This document shows, in pieces, positions 1-7,389 of a stretch of DNA of 64,000 nucleotides. Under the pieces are notes generated by a model. That model searched no databases. It worked only from the letters and a program-made list of their open reading frames with translations, and had not been told where the DNA came from. The position numbers were made by a program, and so were the translations under genes. Source of the stretch: Lacrimispora sinapis (GTDB taxonomy: Bacteria; Bacillota; Clostridia; Lachnospirales; Lachnospiraceae); NCBI RefSeq assembly GCF_043633585.1, contig NZ_CP141832.1:2356001-2420000 (forward strand). Direction: 5' to 3'. The stretch's first letter is position 1. Each line of letters opens with the position of its first letter.

Positions 1-123
1 TCTATGAAAGTTACGGAAAAGCTGGGCTTCTTTGAGGAAGGCTTATCTCGCAAATACTTAAAGATCAACGGTATCTGGGAAGACCACATCCATATGGTAT
101 TATTAAATGAAGAAATAGAATAA
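1..123 (+). CDS. RimJ/RimL-type GNAT acetyltransferase, C-terminal end only
   Basis: An open frame enters from the left edge and stops at TAA 121-123, encoding 40 residues. It contains EKLGFFEEG, a basic RKYLKING stretch, and WEDHIHMVLL before a short acidic tail. This is the usual C-terminus of RimJ/RimL N-acetyltransferases, where a Gly-Phe turn is followed by the last beta strands and a 'D+..M' motif. The family transfers acetyl from acetyl-CoA to an N-terminal amino group or small substrate in the cytoplasm. The N-terminus and the acetyl-CoA-binding loop lie outside the window, so the substrate cannot be judged. Confidence 0.75.
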   Translation, partial: SMKVTEKLGFFEEGLSRKYLKINGIWEDHIHMVLLNEEIE

Positions 124-170
124 CCATATTGATATGCCGCAGTCTTCCCATTTTGTTACTTTATTGAAAA

Positions 171-1535
171 TTAGTTATCCACAAAAGTTATTTTCAACCG
201 TTTTTTCTTACGTGTTTTCGGTGATGAGATGTTCCTGTATCGATAGATACTTAATAGCACCCCCAGTAACATATATGAGACGAGGGTTCCAGTACCGCCA
301 AAAGAAAACAGAGGCAAAAATACAGTGGTGGTTGGATATAGTCCAATATTTTGCAATACAAAGGTAGCTGCCTGAATAGTCAACACAAGTCCGCAGCCCA
401 ATCCCATCATCATTCCCATTTGATTTTTTTGAACCATCGATATTCGGAATATCTTTTCAATCAGTATAATCAGCAATAATACAATTCCAACGGCCGCTAA
501 AATTCCATAATAAGAAATAATATGGGTCAACAGATAATCACTGTTGATATAAGACAGACGTTCATAAGCCTGTATTCCGGAATCATTACTTCCTACCAAT
601 CTGCTGCTGCCTACAATGGTTCTGACATTGGAAATCTGATACCCAAAGGTCTCCGGATCAGGTGCAAAAAATGTCTGAATGCGTTGTGACTGGTATTCCG
701 GAAAAATAGTTTTTTGATTATTCAGCATCAGTATTATGGTCGTAACAGGAAATACCACAATGGCTCCCCATGTCGCTGTCAAAACCAGCTTTTTATGAAT
801 CCCATACCAATTTTTAGCAATTGCCACTGTCAACAATAAGAACAACATTAAGAATAGATTGACGGCCGTGATCAAACTTGGCATTCGTATTGCAATGCTA
901 ACAGGCAGTAACAGCCACATAAAGGCTTTCACCAGTGCCCTATAGCCTTCCCCTCTATATTGGTATAAAATTGCACCATAAACAGGAACATATAAATAGA
1001 TAAACAGCTTTAAGGAAACAGCCAGAGGACCAACTCTTATAAATGCAGACATACCATTTACTTTAATTGCAATAAAAAATACACTAATAAACATAATGGC
1101 ACAAAATACAACGCCGATTTCTTTTGCATATCTCCCAATGATGCTGAAGTCAACGAAATAGATACCCAGCATGATACAAAAACCTGTGACCATATAGATC
1201 AACTGATGAAAAAAATAATAGCTGCCTTCCGCCACATAATTTTTATTCATGAAGTATTGAAGGAATATGCTGACAACGCTTATCACACCGATCAGAGCCA
1301 GTACCTGCCAGGCCATTTGAGGCCGATGGATCCGGTCAAGGGAGACTCCCACTTCAACAGGATCTCCCATTTCCCTGACCGCCTTTTGTTCAGCCACTTT
1401 GTCTTCAATTCCCATCTCCATATATGCTTTTGTCTGATCCTCAATATGATTTTCAACCTCCTCTTTCACCATATCTCTTGCCCGCTTACAGCGAATCTGA
1501 TTTACAACTGCATTTAAGTACTCTTCCCGATTCAT
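171..1535 (-). CDS. FtsW/RodA/SpoVE-family membrane protein with N-terminal HAAS-type domain
   Basis: The protein has 454 residues. Residues 1-70 are a charged helical domain resembling the permease-prefix/HAAS domains that occur with PadR regulators. About ten hydrophobic segments follow. The C-terminus has LFSFGGTGTLVSYM, which matches the FGGTS signature of SEDS proteins (FtsW, RodA, SpoVE), the lipid II-using glycan polymerases or partners of cell-wall synthesis. ATG 1535 has GGAGG 8 nt upstream. The start lies 3 bp after the PadR gene, so the two are cotranscribed. Compared with housekeeping FtsW, the added N-terminal domain and PadR pairing point to a conditional, accessory SEDS protein. 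A role in division or sporulation is not shown. Confidence 0.8.
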   Translation of the reverse strand: MNREEYLNAVVNQIRCKRARDMVKEEVENHIEDQTKAYMEMGIEDKVAEQKAVREMGDPVEVGVSLDRIHRPQMAWQVLALIGVISVVSIFLQYFMNKNYVAEGSYYFFHQLIYMVTGFCIMLGIYFVDFSIIGRYAKEIGVVFCAIMFISVFFIAIKVNGMSAFIRVGPLAVSLKLFIYLYVPVYGAILYQYRGEGYRALVKAFMWLLLPVSIAIRMPSLITAVNLFLMLFLLLTVAIAKNWYGIHKKLVLTATWGAIVVFPVTTIILMLNNQKTIFPEYQSQRIQTFFAPDPETFGYQISNVRTIVGSSRLVGSNDSGIQAYERLSYINSDYLLTHIISYYGILAAVGIVLLLIILIEKIFRISMVQKNQMGMMMGLGCGLVLTIQAATFVLQNIGLYPTTTVFLPLFSFGGTGTLVSYMLLGVLLSIYRYRNISSPKTRKKKRLKITFVDN

Positions 1536-1538
1536 TGA

Positions 1539-1868
1539 CTAAACCTCCAGACACAAAACATTGGTCACAGCGGTTGAATACTCTTGCCACTCTTCTTTTT
1601 TTGCTTTTAAAAACTTCTTTCCGCCCTTTGTAATGCTATAATATTTTCTTATTTTACCGCCCGCTAAGCGTTCATAGGATGTAAGCAGATTTTGTTCTTC
1701 CAGTGAATGCAGCAATGGATATAAGGTTCCTGCTTTTAACTGAAATACATTATTTGATTTATTTTGCAGATTCTCAATAATATCATAGCCATACATGTCT
1801 TTATTCTGCAGCAGCCCTAAGACCAGCATGGAAGTATTTCCAGAAATCATACTCTTGTTGCCTGCCAT
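1539..1868 (-). CDS. PadR-family transcriptional regulator
   Basis: The protein has 109 residues with the PadR winged helix: 'MLVLGLLQNKDMYGYDIIENL' region (residues 14-34), a KAGTLYPLLHSLEEQ recognition helix, and a GGKIRKYYSIT wing. PadR proteins are small dimeric repressors, often released by a ligand or cell-envelope stress. Length is normal for the short PadR subfamily. ATG 1868 is preceded by AAGGA. It is the first gene of a two-gene unit with the HAAS/SEDS protein and probably represses its own operon through the dyad at 1886-1929. Confidence 0.9.
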   Translation of the reverse strand: MAGNKSMISGNTSMLVLGLLQNKDMYGYDIIENLQNKSNNVFQLKAGTLYPLLHSLEEQNLLTSYERLAGGKIRKYYSITKGGKKFLKAKKEEWQEYSTAVTNVLCLEV

Positions 1869-1885
1869 AAAAATCCTTCTTTCAT

Positions 1886-1929
1886 TATATAGATGATCTA
1901 CATATAATTATATATAGATCATCTATATA
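1886..1929. promoter_or_regulatory. Large inverted repeat, probable PadR operator
   Basis: Perfect 15-bp arms (1886-1900 and 1915-1929) flank a 14-bp A/T spacer just upstream of padR. Each arm contains its own small palindrome, AGAT-N-ATCT, so two half-operators are arranged about a central dyad. PadR regulators usually bind AT-rich ATGT/ACAT-like palindromes in their own promoters. Position and symmetry support autoregulation; the assignment is inference. Confidence 0.65.
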
Positions 1930-2000
1930 TGTCAAGCCACCACCTGGAATTTAATGATTCTTAAGAAACAGTTTTAGCCTAATGGAAACCTGAAACAAAG

Positions 2001-2026
2001 AAAAAGCTCCGGTAAAGGGGCTTTTC
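2001..2026 (-). terminator. Rho-independent terminator after the hemerythrin genes
   Basis: On the minus strand AAAAGCCCC, a short loop and GGAGCTTTT form a GC-capped stem (one G-T pair) followed by TTCTTTG. It lies about 15 bp past the stop codon of the last hemerythrin gene. Confidence 0.7.
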
Positions 2027-2040
2027 TCACGACTCTATAT

Positions 2041-2448
2041 TTATTTAACCTGCTGATATAATCCTTTTTCTTCTTTCTGCATCCGGGTTTCAATGGCCCG
2101 AATGATTTTATCCGCCTCTCCATAAAAGAAGGCTTTCTCAGAAAGGATTTTTAATTTGGTATTGTATTTATCCTTAAATCCTGTAAATACAGCCAGTAAA
2201 TTCCCCATTTCCTTCTGATATTCATCGGCCATGGTTACAAGCCTTGAATCACTGGAATGAAGAAAGGAAGGATAGAGATACTGGTCTTCGAAAGACAGAT
2301 GTATCTTCAATTTTCCCGCCAGACTGTTGATATGCAGCGCTATCTCGGCTGCTGTCTGCTCTAAATCCGGCTTTTTGCACAGCGTTTTTAATATGTTAAG
2401 CTCCTCCTTGATTCGTTCGTGCTGTTCCATGTAATGTTTTAATTCCAT
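2041..2448 (-). CDS. Hemerythrin-like (HHE) domain protein
   Basis: The protein has 135 residues when started at ATG 2448, which has AGGGAG 9-10 nt upstream; an ATG 33 bp further upstream has no such site. It is all-helical, with candidate iron ligands in order: EQHERI near the N-terminus, ALHINS and HLSFEDQYLYP in the middle, and a Glu-rich final helix. HHE four-helix bundles hold a di-iron centre that binds oxygen or reacts with nitric oxide. It is the last gene of the unit read from 5049, next to a second hemerythrin and an Hcp-related gene, which suggests oxygen or nitrosative-stress protection. Which of the two hemerythrins binds which ligand cannot be told. Confidence 0.75.
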   Translation of the reverse strand: MELKHYMEQHERIKEELNILKTLCKKPDLEQTAAEIALHINSLAGKLKIHLSFEDQYLYPSFLHSSDSRLVTMADEYQKEMGNLLAVFTGFKDKYNTKLKILSEKAFFYGEADKIIRAIETRMQKEEKGLYQQVK

Positions 2449-2488
2449 GTCTTGATGCTCCCTTCTTTTGTATGATGCCATAAGAGAA

Positions 2489-2511
2489 GACGGCCTGTTT
2501 TACAGACCGTC
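2489..2511 (-). other. Intergenic hairpin between the two hemerythrin genes
   Basis: GACGG-N-CTGT and ACAG-N-CCGTC form a 10-bp stem with one mismatch and a 3-nt loop. It lies between the stop of the upstream hemerythrin and the start of the downstream one. The minus-strand sequence after it is TTCTCTT, not a true T tract, so it could be a weak terminator/attenuator or an RNA-processing hairpin that sets relative expression. Confidence 0.5.
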
Positions 2512-2523
2512 CTTTGATGACTG

Positions 2524-3072
2524 TTACTTTATTTTCTCATGAAGCCAGGTAAGGTAATGATCCTGTACCCCCTGCTCCTTTGCCTGTTTTTCAAAGGTCT
2601 CCGTTTCTTCATCTACAGCCTTTTTATGATCCTCCGATAAAGCACGGACTGCAAACGTATAAACAACTTCATCTTCTTTATCAATGTGCCGTTTTAATAA
2701 GGCACCATATCCCACTGCGTTTGATATGATATCCAGCTTATGATCATCAACCGGATCTTTTTCATATTCCTCTACGGCTTTTTCCAGATCGGAAAGATAT
2801 AATCTTCCCAGATCATGCTCCACCAGCATACCATTCTTAATCAGCTTTTCCGCAACAGGACCCATATGATCAAGCATAAACTGAAACAGGATCTTTTCTT
2901 CTTTTCCATGGTGATGTTTATCTGCATAGTTTCTTCCAAAACCAACGCATTCCCGCAGCAGTTTTCCGTCTACAGGTTCACCGTTTAAGATACCGAAAGA
3001 AATTTTTCTCAAATAAGCAGTAAAATCCAGAATGTTTTCATGCTCCTTCATTAATAAATCTATCCCGTACAT
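2524..3072 (-). CDS. Hemerythrin domain-containing protein
   Basis: Start chosen at ATG 3072 (182 residues), because AAGGAG lies 9 nt upstream; longer in-frame starts run into the preceding gene. It begins MYGIDLLMKEHENIL and contains DKHHHGKEEKILF, a dense His/Glu iron-binding motif, then LVEHDLGR and LLKRHIDKEDEVVYTFA. This is the full His-HxxxE-His-HxxxD pattern of the hemerythrin cation-binding family, common in anaerobes for oxygen or NO sensing or scavenging. The preceding gene stops 5 bp upstream, so they are translationally close. Confidence 0.88.
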   Translation of the reverse strand: MYGIDLLMKEHENILDFTAYLRKISFGILNGEPVDGKLLRECVGFGRNYADKHHHGKEEKILFQFMLDHMGPVAEKLIKNGMLVEHDLGRLYLSDLEKAVEEYEKDPVDDHKLDIISNAVGYGALLKRHIDKEDEVVYTFAVRALSEDHKKAVDEETETFEKQAKEQGVQDHYLTWLHEKIK

Positions 3073-3077
3073 GATTT

Positions 3078-3680
3078 TCATCTCCTTAATTCGTATACCT
3101 GATCCTCCAACTGACTGAGCACGATACCGGAACCATCGAGCATTCCCTTCATCAGTGATTCTCTTAAGGTATAATAATGTTTCACGTCTCCGTGAATCAT
3201 AGACCAGTAAGCACCGTGGATATCCTGGGCCTGTCTCCAAACCAGCTTGTCTTCTGAATTCTCTACCAGCTCATTGACATGGTCACAGGGCATTCCGTTT
3301 AACAGCTTACTGTCCAAATAATCAAAGGCTGCTTTTGCCGATGAACCGCTCTCAACAGGGTTTGATTGACCCAACTGACAGATGGCTTCCTCCATAAGGG
3401 GCAGACTATCCGGAATTTTTGCCAGCAGCTCCGTTACTGCATAAGCCAGTCTGTTCTCTACCAGGCTCACTTTTTCCTGAAGCCAGCCGTGAATATTGCC
3501 GGTATCAACCAAATCTTCCAAGTTTCCTTCCGGCAGCTTTCCGTATCTGCTGTCTGTTTTCTCTCTCAGTTCTCCAAAGCCTTTGTCTTCTGCAAGATCT
3601 AAGATCACATCTGTCATTGCATCCTGAAATTGAATCTTATGGTACAACCAGATATGAATCGGTCCTAAAAATGCGCTCAT
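3078..3680 (-). CDS. Uncharacterised 200-aa helical protein in the Hcp/hemerythrin unit
   Basis: I do not recognise a named domain. The protein starts MSAFLGPIH and is rich in Trp and His: IHIWLYHKI at residues 8-16, HGWLQEKV near 64, DIHGAYWSMIHGDVKHYY in the last third, and an isolated PCDHV near residue 130. The repeated His-x(1-3)-Trp/Tyr spacing suggests metal or haem binding, but this is inference. ATG 3680 has AGAGGAG at good spacing. It sits between a DUF1858 gene and a hemerythrin gene in one unit, so a job in redox or NO/O2 chemistry is plausible. Confidence 0.7.
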   Translation of the reverse strand: MSAFLGPIHIWLYHKIQFQDAMTDVILDLAEDKGFGELREKTDSRYGKLPEGNLEDLVDTGNIHGWLQEKVSLVENRLAYAVTELLAKIPDSLPLMEEAICQLGQSNPVESGSSAKAAFDYLDSKLLNGMPCDHVNELVENSEDKLVWRQAQDIHGAYWSMIHGDVKHYYTLRESLMKGMLDGSGIVLSQLEDQVYELRR

Positions 3681-3706
3681 ACCGCTCCTCTTTTCTCTCT
3701 TATCTA

Positions 3707-3889
3707 TTATTTGTTCAGTATCTCAAGGACTCCGTCTACGTCAAGTCCGTGTACCATGCAGGCTTCCTCCAATGATTCCATCTGAGAGGACGGGCATCCG
3801 AGACAGTGCATGCCGCAGCCCATTAAAATCTCTGCTGCGGATGGTTTGCTTCTTAATATTTCTCCGATATACATTTCCTTCGTTATCAT
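3707..3889 (-). CDS. DUF1858 (Hcp-associated redox-disulfide) protein
   Basis: The protein has 60 residues. It shows the DUF1858 pattern: ITKEMYIGEIL near the N-terminus, then GCGMHCLGCPSS with three cysteines (CxxxCxxC), then ESLEEACMVHGLD. This family, also called the hybrid-cluster-protein-associated disulfide domain, is often found beside or fused to Hcp genes, and probably shuttles thiols or an iron-sulfur cluster. ATG 3889 follows TAGGAGGA. It is immediately downstream of an Hcp-related gene here, in agreement with the family name. Confidence 0.9.
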   Translation of the reverse strand: MITKEMYIGEILRSKPSAAEILMGCGMHCLGCPSSQMESLEEACMVHGLDVDGVLEILNK

Positions 3890-3920
3890 GATAAATTCCT
3901 CCTAATATGATTCTATATTT

Positions 3921-4670
3921 TTAATTTTCTTCTGCTCTGATGGCCGGGCATACTCCATACCGTTCCACCAGGAGGGAAAATACACCTGGCGATAAAAACT
4001 CCGGCAGGGATGGGCCAAAAGAAATGTCTCTGACTCCAAGGTGCAGCAAGGTCAAAAGAATGCAGACCGCTTTCTGTTCATACCTGGAACGTATGACGGA
4101 AAACGGAAGTTCCTTCCCTTTGGTCTGCTTTAGAAGCTGTTTCAAATCATAGAAATCCGCATTTGCCTCATCAAGCAACTCCATGCATTTTAAATTCACT
4201 TCACCTGCTTCTAAAACCACAGGAAGAAGCTGCTCCACAGTCAGATCATAGCTGAGGATGGACAGCGCCTTGTAAAAGAAATGATTGACCGACTCATCCT
4301 CATATCCAAGGGCCATGGCATGATTTGCATACACCGCCAGGCCTCTGATCCCAAATAAGAGCAAAGATTTTAGAGAACGGATCTCTTCCTCGGCCTCCCA
4401 GATTTCATTCATATCGTAATCAGACGTATTTCCGCAGACGGAAAGACAGCTGCTGCAGTTGGGTGCCACTTTCATTTTTTCTTCCCGCACTTTTTTTATC
4501 GTTTCCGCTAAAACCTCATCATTCCAATTCCCATCGGTTATAGTCGCAGATAATCCTTCCACAATGATTCCTGTGGTGGTGGGAAGCTTCTGATGATTTC
4601 CACAGGACTTTGCCAAACCGATCAAAGCACCTGTCAGCTCATCCTGCAAACAAAACATCGTTCTATCCAT
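3921..4670 (-). CDS. Hcp (hybrid-cluster protein)-related protein lacking the hybrid-cluster core
   Basis: The protein has 249 residues versus about 530-550 for Hcp. Residues 70-180 match the N-terminal Hcp helical domain: CSSCLSVCGN (C72, C75, C79), LLLFGIRGLAVYANHA, VNHFFYKAL and LEAGEVNLKCMELLDEAN. Residues 205-245 match the extreme C-terminus of Hcp (LLHLGVRDISFGPSLPEFLSP). The roughly 300 intervening residues, which in Hcp carry the hybrid-cluster ligands (the THGEMLPAH-like and TTNC-like motifs), are absent without loss of frame. It may keep an N-terminal [4Fe-4S] cluster but should not reduce hydroxylamine or NO as Hcp does. ATG 4670 has AGAGG upstream. Confidence 0.75.
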   Translation of the reverse strand: MDRTMFCLQDELTGALIGLAKSCGNHQKLPTTTGIIVEGLSATITDGNWNDEVLAETIKKVREEKMKVAPNCSSCLSVCGNTSDYDMNEIWEAEEEIRSLKSLLLFGIRGLAVYANHAMALGYEDESVNHFFYKALSILSYDLTVEQLLPVVLEAGEVNLKCMELLDEANADFYDLKQLLKQTKGKELPFSVIRSRYEQKAVCILLTLLHLGVRDISFGPSLPEFLSPGVFSLLVERYGVCPAIRAEEN

Positions 4671-4713
4671 CTTTTTTCTGACCTCTCTGTACCCCTTTTT
4701 TATCTTAATCCGG

Positions 4714-5049
4714 TTAAAAAACCACGACTAATAACATTTTAAAGCATTCCTGTGCGTAAACTGCATGAGGCTTTTTTGCCGGCATAACGAGGGTCTGACC
4801 AGCCTCTAAAACATATTCTTTTCCATCTACGGTAAACTTACCTCTGCCTTCCAGTACAGTTACCATGGCATCTCCATTGGAATCATGGGAGCTGATCTCT
4901 TCTCCCTGATCAAAGGCAAACAGCGTAATGCTTACCGCCCCATTCTGGGCGAGAGTTTTACTTACGATCTGTCCCTCCTGAACCTGAACCAGATCAGATA
5001 GTGCTACAATTTCTTCATGTCCTATATTTTTTAAGATTTTTTCTGACAT
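4714..5049 (-). CDS. Small cupin-domain protein
   Basis: The protein has 111 residues with one double-stranded beta-helix. The first cupin motif is degenerate (EISSHDSNGDAMVTVLEGRGKFTVDG); the second is GQTLVMPAKKPHAVYA. The His/Asp and final His could bind one metal. Small stand-alone cupins of this kind are often found with anaerobic stress genes, but the substrate is unknown. ATG 5049 has GAGGAGG 7 nt upstream. It is first in the unit that continues into the Hcp-like and hemerythrin genes and lies directly behind the candidate Fnr-type site. Confidence 0.85.
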   Translation of the reverse strand: MSEKILKNIGHEEIVALSDLVQVQEGQIVSKTLAQNGAVSITLFAFDQGEEISSHDSNGDAMVTVLEGRGKFTVDGKEYVLEAGQTLVMPAKKPHAVYAQECFKMLLVVVF

Positions 5050-5088
5050 ATGACTGCCTCCTCATATTCTCCTTGCCTTTCTATGGCG

Positions 5089-5130
5089 ATTATAATATAA
5101 TATTTGCATCATTTCAGTTGTTATTACAAC
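5089..5130 (-). promoter_or_regulatory. Predicted promoter with Crp/Fnr-type palindrome at -41.5
   Basis: The minus strand has a perfect TATAAT at 5094-5089 with a poor -35 (CTGAAA, 5117-5112, 17-bp spacer). GTTGT-TATT-ACAAC, a perfect 5-bp inverted repeat at 5117-5130, abuts it. If transcription starts near 5082, the palindrome is centred near -41.5, the classical class II activator position of Crp/Fnr proteins. A weak -35 fits activator dependence. The palindrome is also 31 bp upstream of the divergent crp/fnr start codon, so it may autoregulate that gene. Confidence 0.6.
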
Positions 5131-5161
5131 ATTTTGAAAATAAATTGAAAGGGTGGGACAT

Positions 5162-5839
5162 ATGCAGGAATATCTACCTGTTTTAAAAAAATCCAATTTA
5201 TTCCAAGGGGTTACACCAGAGGAAATTCAGTCCATGTTAAACTGTCTGTCTGCCTATGTGAAACACTATAAAAAAGATGAGTTTATTATCCGGAGCGGAG
5301 ATTACATACACTTTGTAGGAATGATTGTTTCGGGCGCTGCTCTCATCATTCAGGAGGATTTCTGGGGCAAACGGACCATTATCTCAGAGCTGCTTCCAGG
5401 CAATCTCTTTGCAGAGACTTACGCCTGTATTCCTTCCCTTCCCATTGAGATGAGCGTGATCTGTGACAGCGAGTGCGATGTAATTTTTATGGATATGAAC
5501 CGGATCATGACCACATGCAGTTCCAGCTGTTCCTTTCATACCCGCCTGATCCAGAACCTTCTGTCATCCCTTGCCAGGAAAAATATGATTCTGACGAAAA
5601 AAATGCAGCACATGTCCAAGAAAACCATTCGGGAGAAACTGCTTTCCTATCTTTCTGCGGAATCCTTAAAAAGCAATTCTTCCACATTTTATATCCCATT
5701 TAACAGACAGCAGCTTGCAGACTATCTCTCCATTGACCGGAGTGCCCTTTCCAACGAACTGAGCAAATTACAGGCGGAGGGGATTTTGACCTATAATAAA
5801 AGCAAATTCACCTTAAATGATGAGATTCATAGAAATTGA
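5162..5839 (+). CDS. Crp/Fnr-family transcriptional regulator
   Basis: The protein has 225 residues from ATG 5162 (AAAGGGTGG upstream); a GTG 9 bp earlier is less well placed. Residues 10-115 form the cyclic-nucleotide-binding-like barrel (LPGNLFAETYACI). The C-terminal Crp-type helix-turn-helix reads FNRQQLADYLSIDRSALSNELSKLQAEG. There is no N-terminal Fnr cysteine cluster; cysteines sit at the barrel end (TCSSSC). It diverges from the cupin/Hcp-like/hemerythrin unit, as regulators of the HcpR group often do, so it probably activates that unit in response to NO, haem or redox change (inference). Confidence 0.9.
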   Translation: MQEYLPVLKKSNLFQGVTPEEIQSMLNCLSAYVKHYKKDEFIIRSGDYIHFVGMIVSGAALIIQEDFWGKRTIISELLPGNLFAETYACIPSLPIEMSVICDSECDVIFMDMNRIMTTCSSSCSFHTRLIQNLLSSLARKNMILTKKMQHMSKKTIREKLLSYLSAESLKSNSSTFYIPFNRQQLADYLSIDRSALSNELSKLQAEGILTYNKSKFTLNDEIHRN

Positions 5840-5869
5840 TGGAAAGAACTCCTTCTCTATCAATAAAAA

Positions 5870-5912
5870 ATTCTCCAAACGGATTAATTTTATCTTAACC
5901 AGTTTGGAGAAT
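5870..5912 (-). terminator. Rho-independent terminator ending the molybdopterin operon
   Basis: Perfect 11-bp arms (ATTCTCCAAAC at 5870-5880, GTTTGGAGAAT at 5902-5912) flank a 21-nt loop. On the minus strand the stem runs into TTTTTATTG. It lies 14 bp past the MOSC-mogA stop and ends the 30.8-kb run of minus-strand genes; it may also stop the plus-strand regulator. Confidence 0.85.
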
Positions 5913-5926
5913 CAGATCCTCTTCTA

Positions 5927-6856
5927 TTACCTTGCACAATTAGATACCCTTCCGAGCAATACATTCAGACCGTGGGTAAACTGATCCCCAATGTATTCCA
6001 TACTTTCTTTCACCGCTTTGGGACTTCCCGGAAGATTTACAATCAATGTTTTCCCCCGTATCACACTGACTCCACGGCTGAGCATGGCCCGCTTTGTAAT
6101 TGCCATGCTGTGCATTCGCATGGCCTCTGCGATTCCGGGAGCCATTCTTGTGGCTACCGCAAGCGTTGCCTCGGGCGTGCAGTCCCTTGGGGAAAATCCG
6201 GTTCCACCGGTCGTCACAATTAAATTCACTTCTCTTTTATCGGAAAGTCTGACCAGTTCTTCCCCGATCCGGCTTTGTTCATCGGGAAGAAGTAAGGATT
6301 CCACAACGCGGTAACCGTTTTCCTCCAGGATCGCTTTTAACAGCGGTCCGCTTTTGTCTTCCCGTATGCCGGAAAAACCGGAATCACTAAGGGTCACAAT
6401 TGCAGCGGTAAATCTGTCATCCCGCTCTTCAAGCTTTCTCATTTCATCTCCTACAGAAACAGTTCCTCCCTGGAGCACTTGTGCAAAGGTGCCTTCTGTG
6501 GGCATGATACACTGACCCATTTTGTAATAAATCTGGCAGGGAGAATGGCACTGTTTTCCGTGCTGGGTCAGCTCAAGGATCACATCATTGCATTGAAATC
6601 TGGTTCCTATGGCTATGGAACGAAAATCAAATCCTTCCACAATGAGATTTTCTCCAAAGGCACCGGGGAGCACATCCGCTCCCCCCCTCTGAAACGCTTC
6701 TATCTTTTCATATGACAGAAGACTTACCTGGCGATGCCAGTTTCCTCCATGTGCATCTCCTACGATTCCATAATTTACGGCAAACTCCGCTGTTTTCACA
6801 TTTGTCTTTTGGGTTCCCCGTTTTTCACCGACACACACTGCCTTTACAGTTCCCAT
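5927..6856 (-). CDS. MOSC domain - MogA/MoaB fusion, molybdopterin adenylylation and cofactor handling
   Basis: The protein has 309 residues in two domains. Residues 1-140 are a MOSC domain (NYGIVGDAHGGNWHRQVSLL, GAFGENLIVEG, and Cys near HGKQCHSPC), the sulfur-carrier-like fold of Moco sulfurases. Residues 148-305 are a MogA/MoaB domain (VTLSDSGFSGIREDKSG, TTGGTGFSPRD, NLPGSPKAVKE), which adenylylates molybdopterin before metal insertion. This fusion is seen in clostridia and links activation to cofactor sulfuration or binding. It is the last gene of the long operon, 18 bp after moaC. Confidence 0.92.
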   Translation of the reverse strand: MGTVKAVCVGEKRGTQKTNVKTAEFAVNYGIVGDAHGGNWHRQVSLLSYEKIEAFQRGGADVLPGAFGENLIVEGFDFRSIAIGTRFQCNDVILELTQHGKQCHSPCQIYYKMGQCIMPTEGTFAQVLQGGTVSVGDEMRKLEERDDRFTAAIVTLSDSGFSGIREDKSGPLLKAILEENGYRVVESLLLPDEQSRIGEELVRLSDKREVNLIVTTGGTGFSPRDCTPEATLAVATRMAPGIAEAMRMHSMAITKRAMLSRGVSVIRGKTLIVNLPGSPKAVKESMEYIGDQFTHGLNVLLGRVSNCAR

Positions 6857-6874
6857 ATCCTTTTCCCCATCCCC

Positions 6875-7369
6875 TTATCGTCTGTTTTTATGAAAGTAAT
6901 CTCCACTTTTTCCACCTGATTTATGTTCCAGATATATGTCCTTGATTACCATCTCTTTATCCAATGCCTTACACATGTCATAAATGGTCAAAAGAGCCAC
7001 GTTCACACCGGTCAGAGCCTCCATTTCCACTCCTGTTTTTCCGGTTATTTTTATGGTACAGACTGCTTCGATCTCATGGTTTTCCTCATCCATATGGAAC
7101 GCTACAGATGCTTTTGTAATCGCAAGAATGTGGCACATGGGAATCAGGTCGGAGGTCTTTTTTGCACCCATGATTCCGGCCACTCGCGCGATTCCTAATA
7201 CATCACCTTTTTCCACGGTTCTGTTTTCAATCGATTCATATACCGCTTTGTTGACCTTGATTCTTCCTTTTGCTACAGCCTCTCTCACGGTCTCTCTTTT
7301 ATCTGTCACATCCACCATAACTGCATTTCCATGGGGATCAAAATGAGTAAATTGATTCTCTTTTTTCAT
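6875..7369 (-). CDS. moaC: Cyclic pyranopterin monophosphate synthase MoaC
   Basis: The 164-residue form starts at ATG 7369; an upstream in-frame GTG (7393) would overlap the preceding gene and gives an N-terminal extension not seen in E. coli MoaC. Motifs: NAVMVDVTDKRETVREA, KTSDLIPMCHIL (active-site loop) and KTGVEMEALTGVNVALLTIYDMCKA. With MoaA it converts GTP to cyclic pyranopterin monophosphate, the first step of the molybdenum/tungsten cofactor pathway. It is flanked by the moeA fusion and the MOSC-mogA gene. Confidence 0.95.
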   Translation of the reverse strand: MKKENQFTHFDPHGNAVMVDVTDKRETVREAVAKGRIKVNKAVYESIENRTVEKGDVLGIARVAGIMGAKKTSDLIPMCHILAITKASVAFHMDEENHEIEAVCTIKITGKTGVEMEALTGVNVALLTIYDMCKALDKEMVIKDIYLEHKSGGKSGDYFHKNRR

Positions 7370-7389
7370 CTTTCTTTGGCATCCTTTCC

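Noticed and set aside
134..367. Plus-strand 77-residue frame overlapping the FtsW-like gene
   Set aside because: No ribosome site, no family, and it is antisense to a well-supported gene.
3073..3240. N-terminal extension of the 2524 hemerythrin into the upstream gene
   Set aside because: The residues are an out-of-frame reading of the upstream gene; AAGGAG marks ATG 3072.
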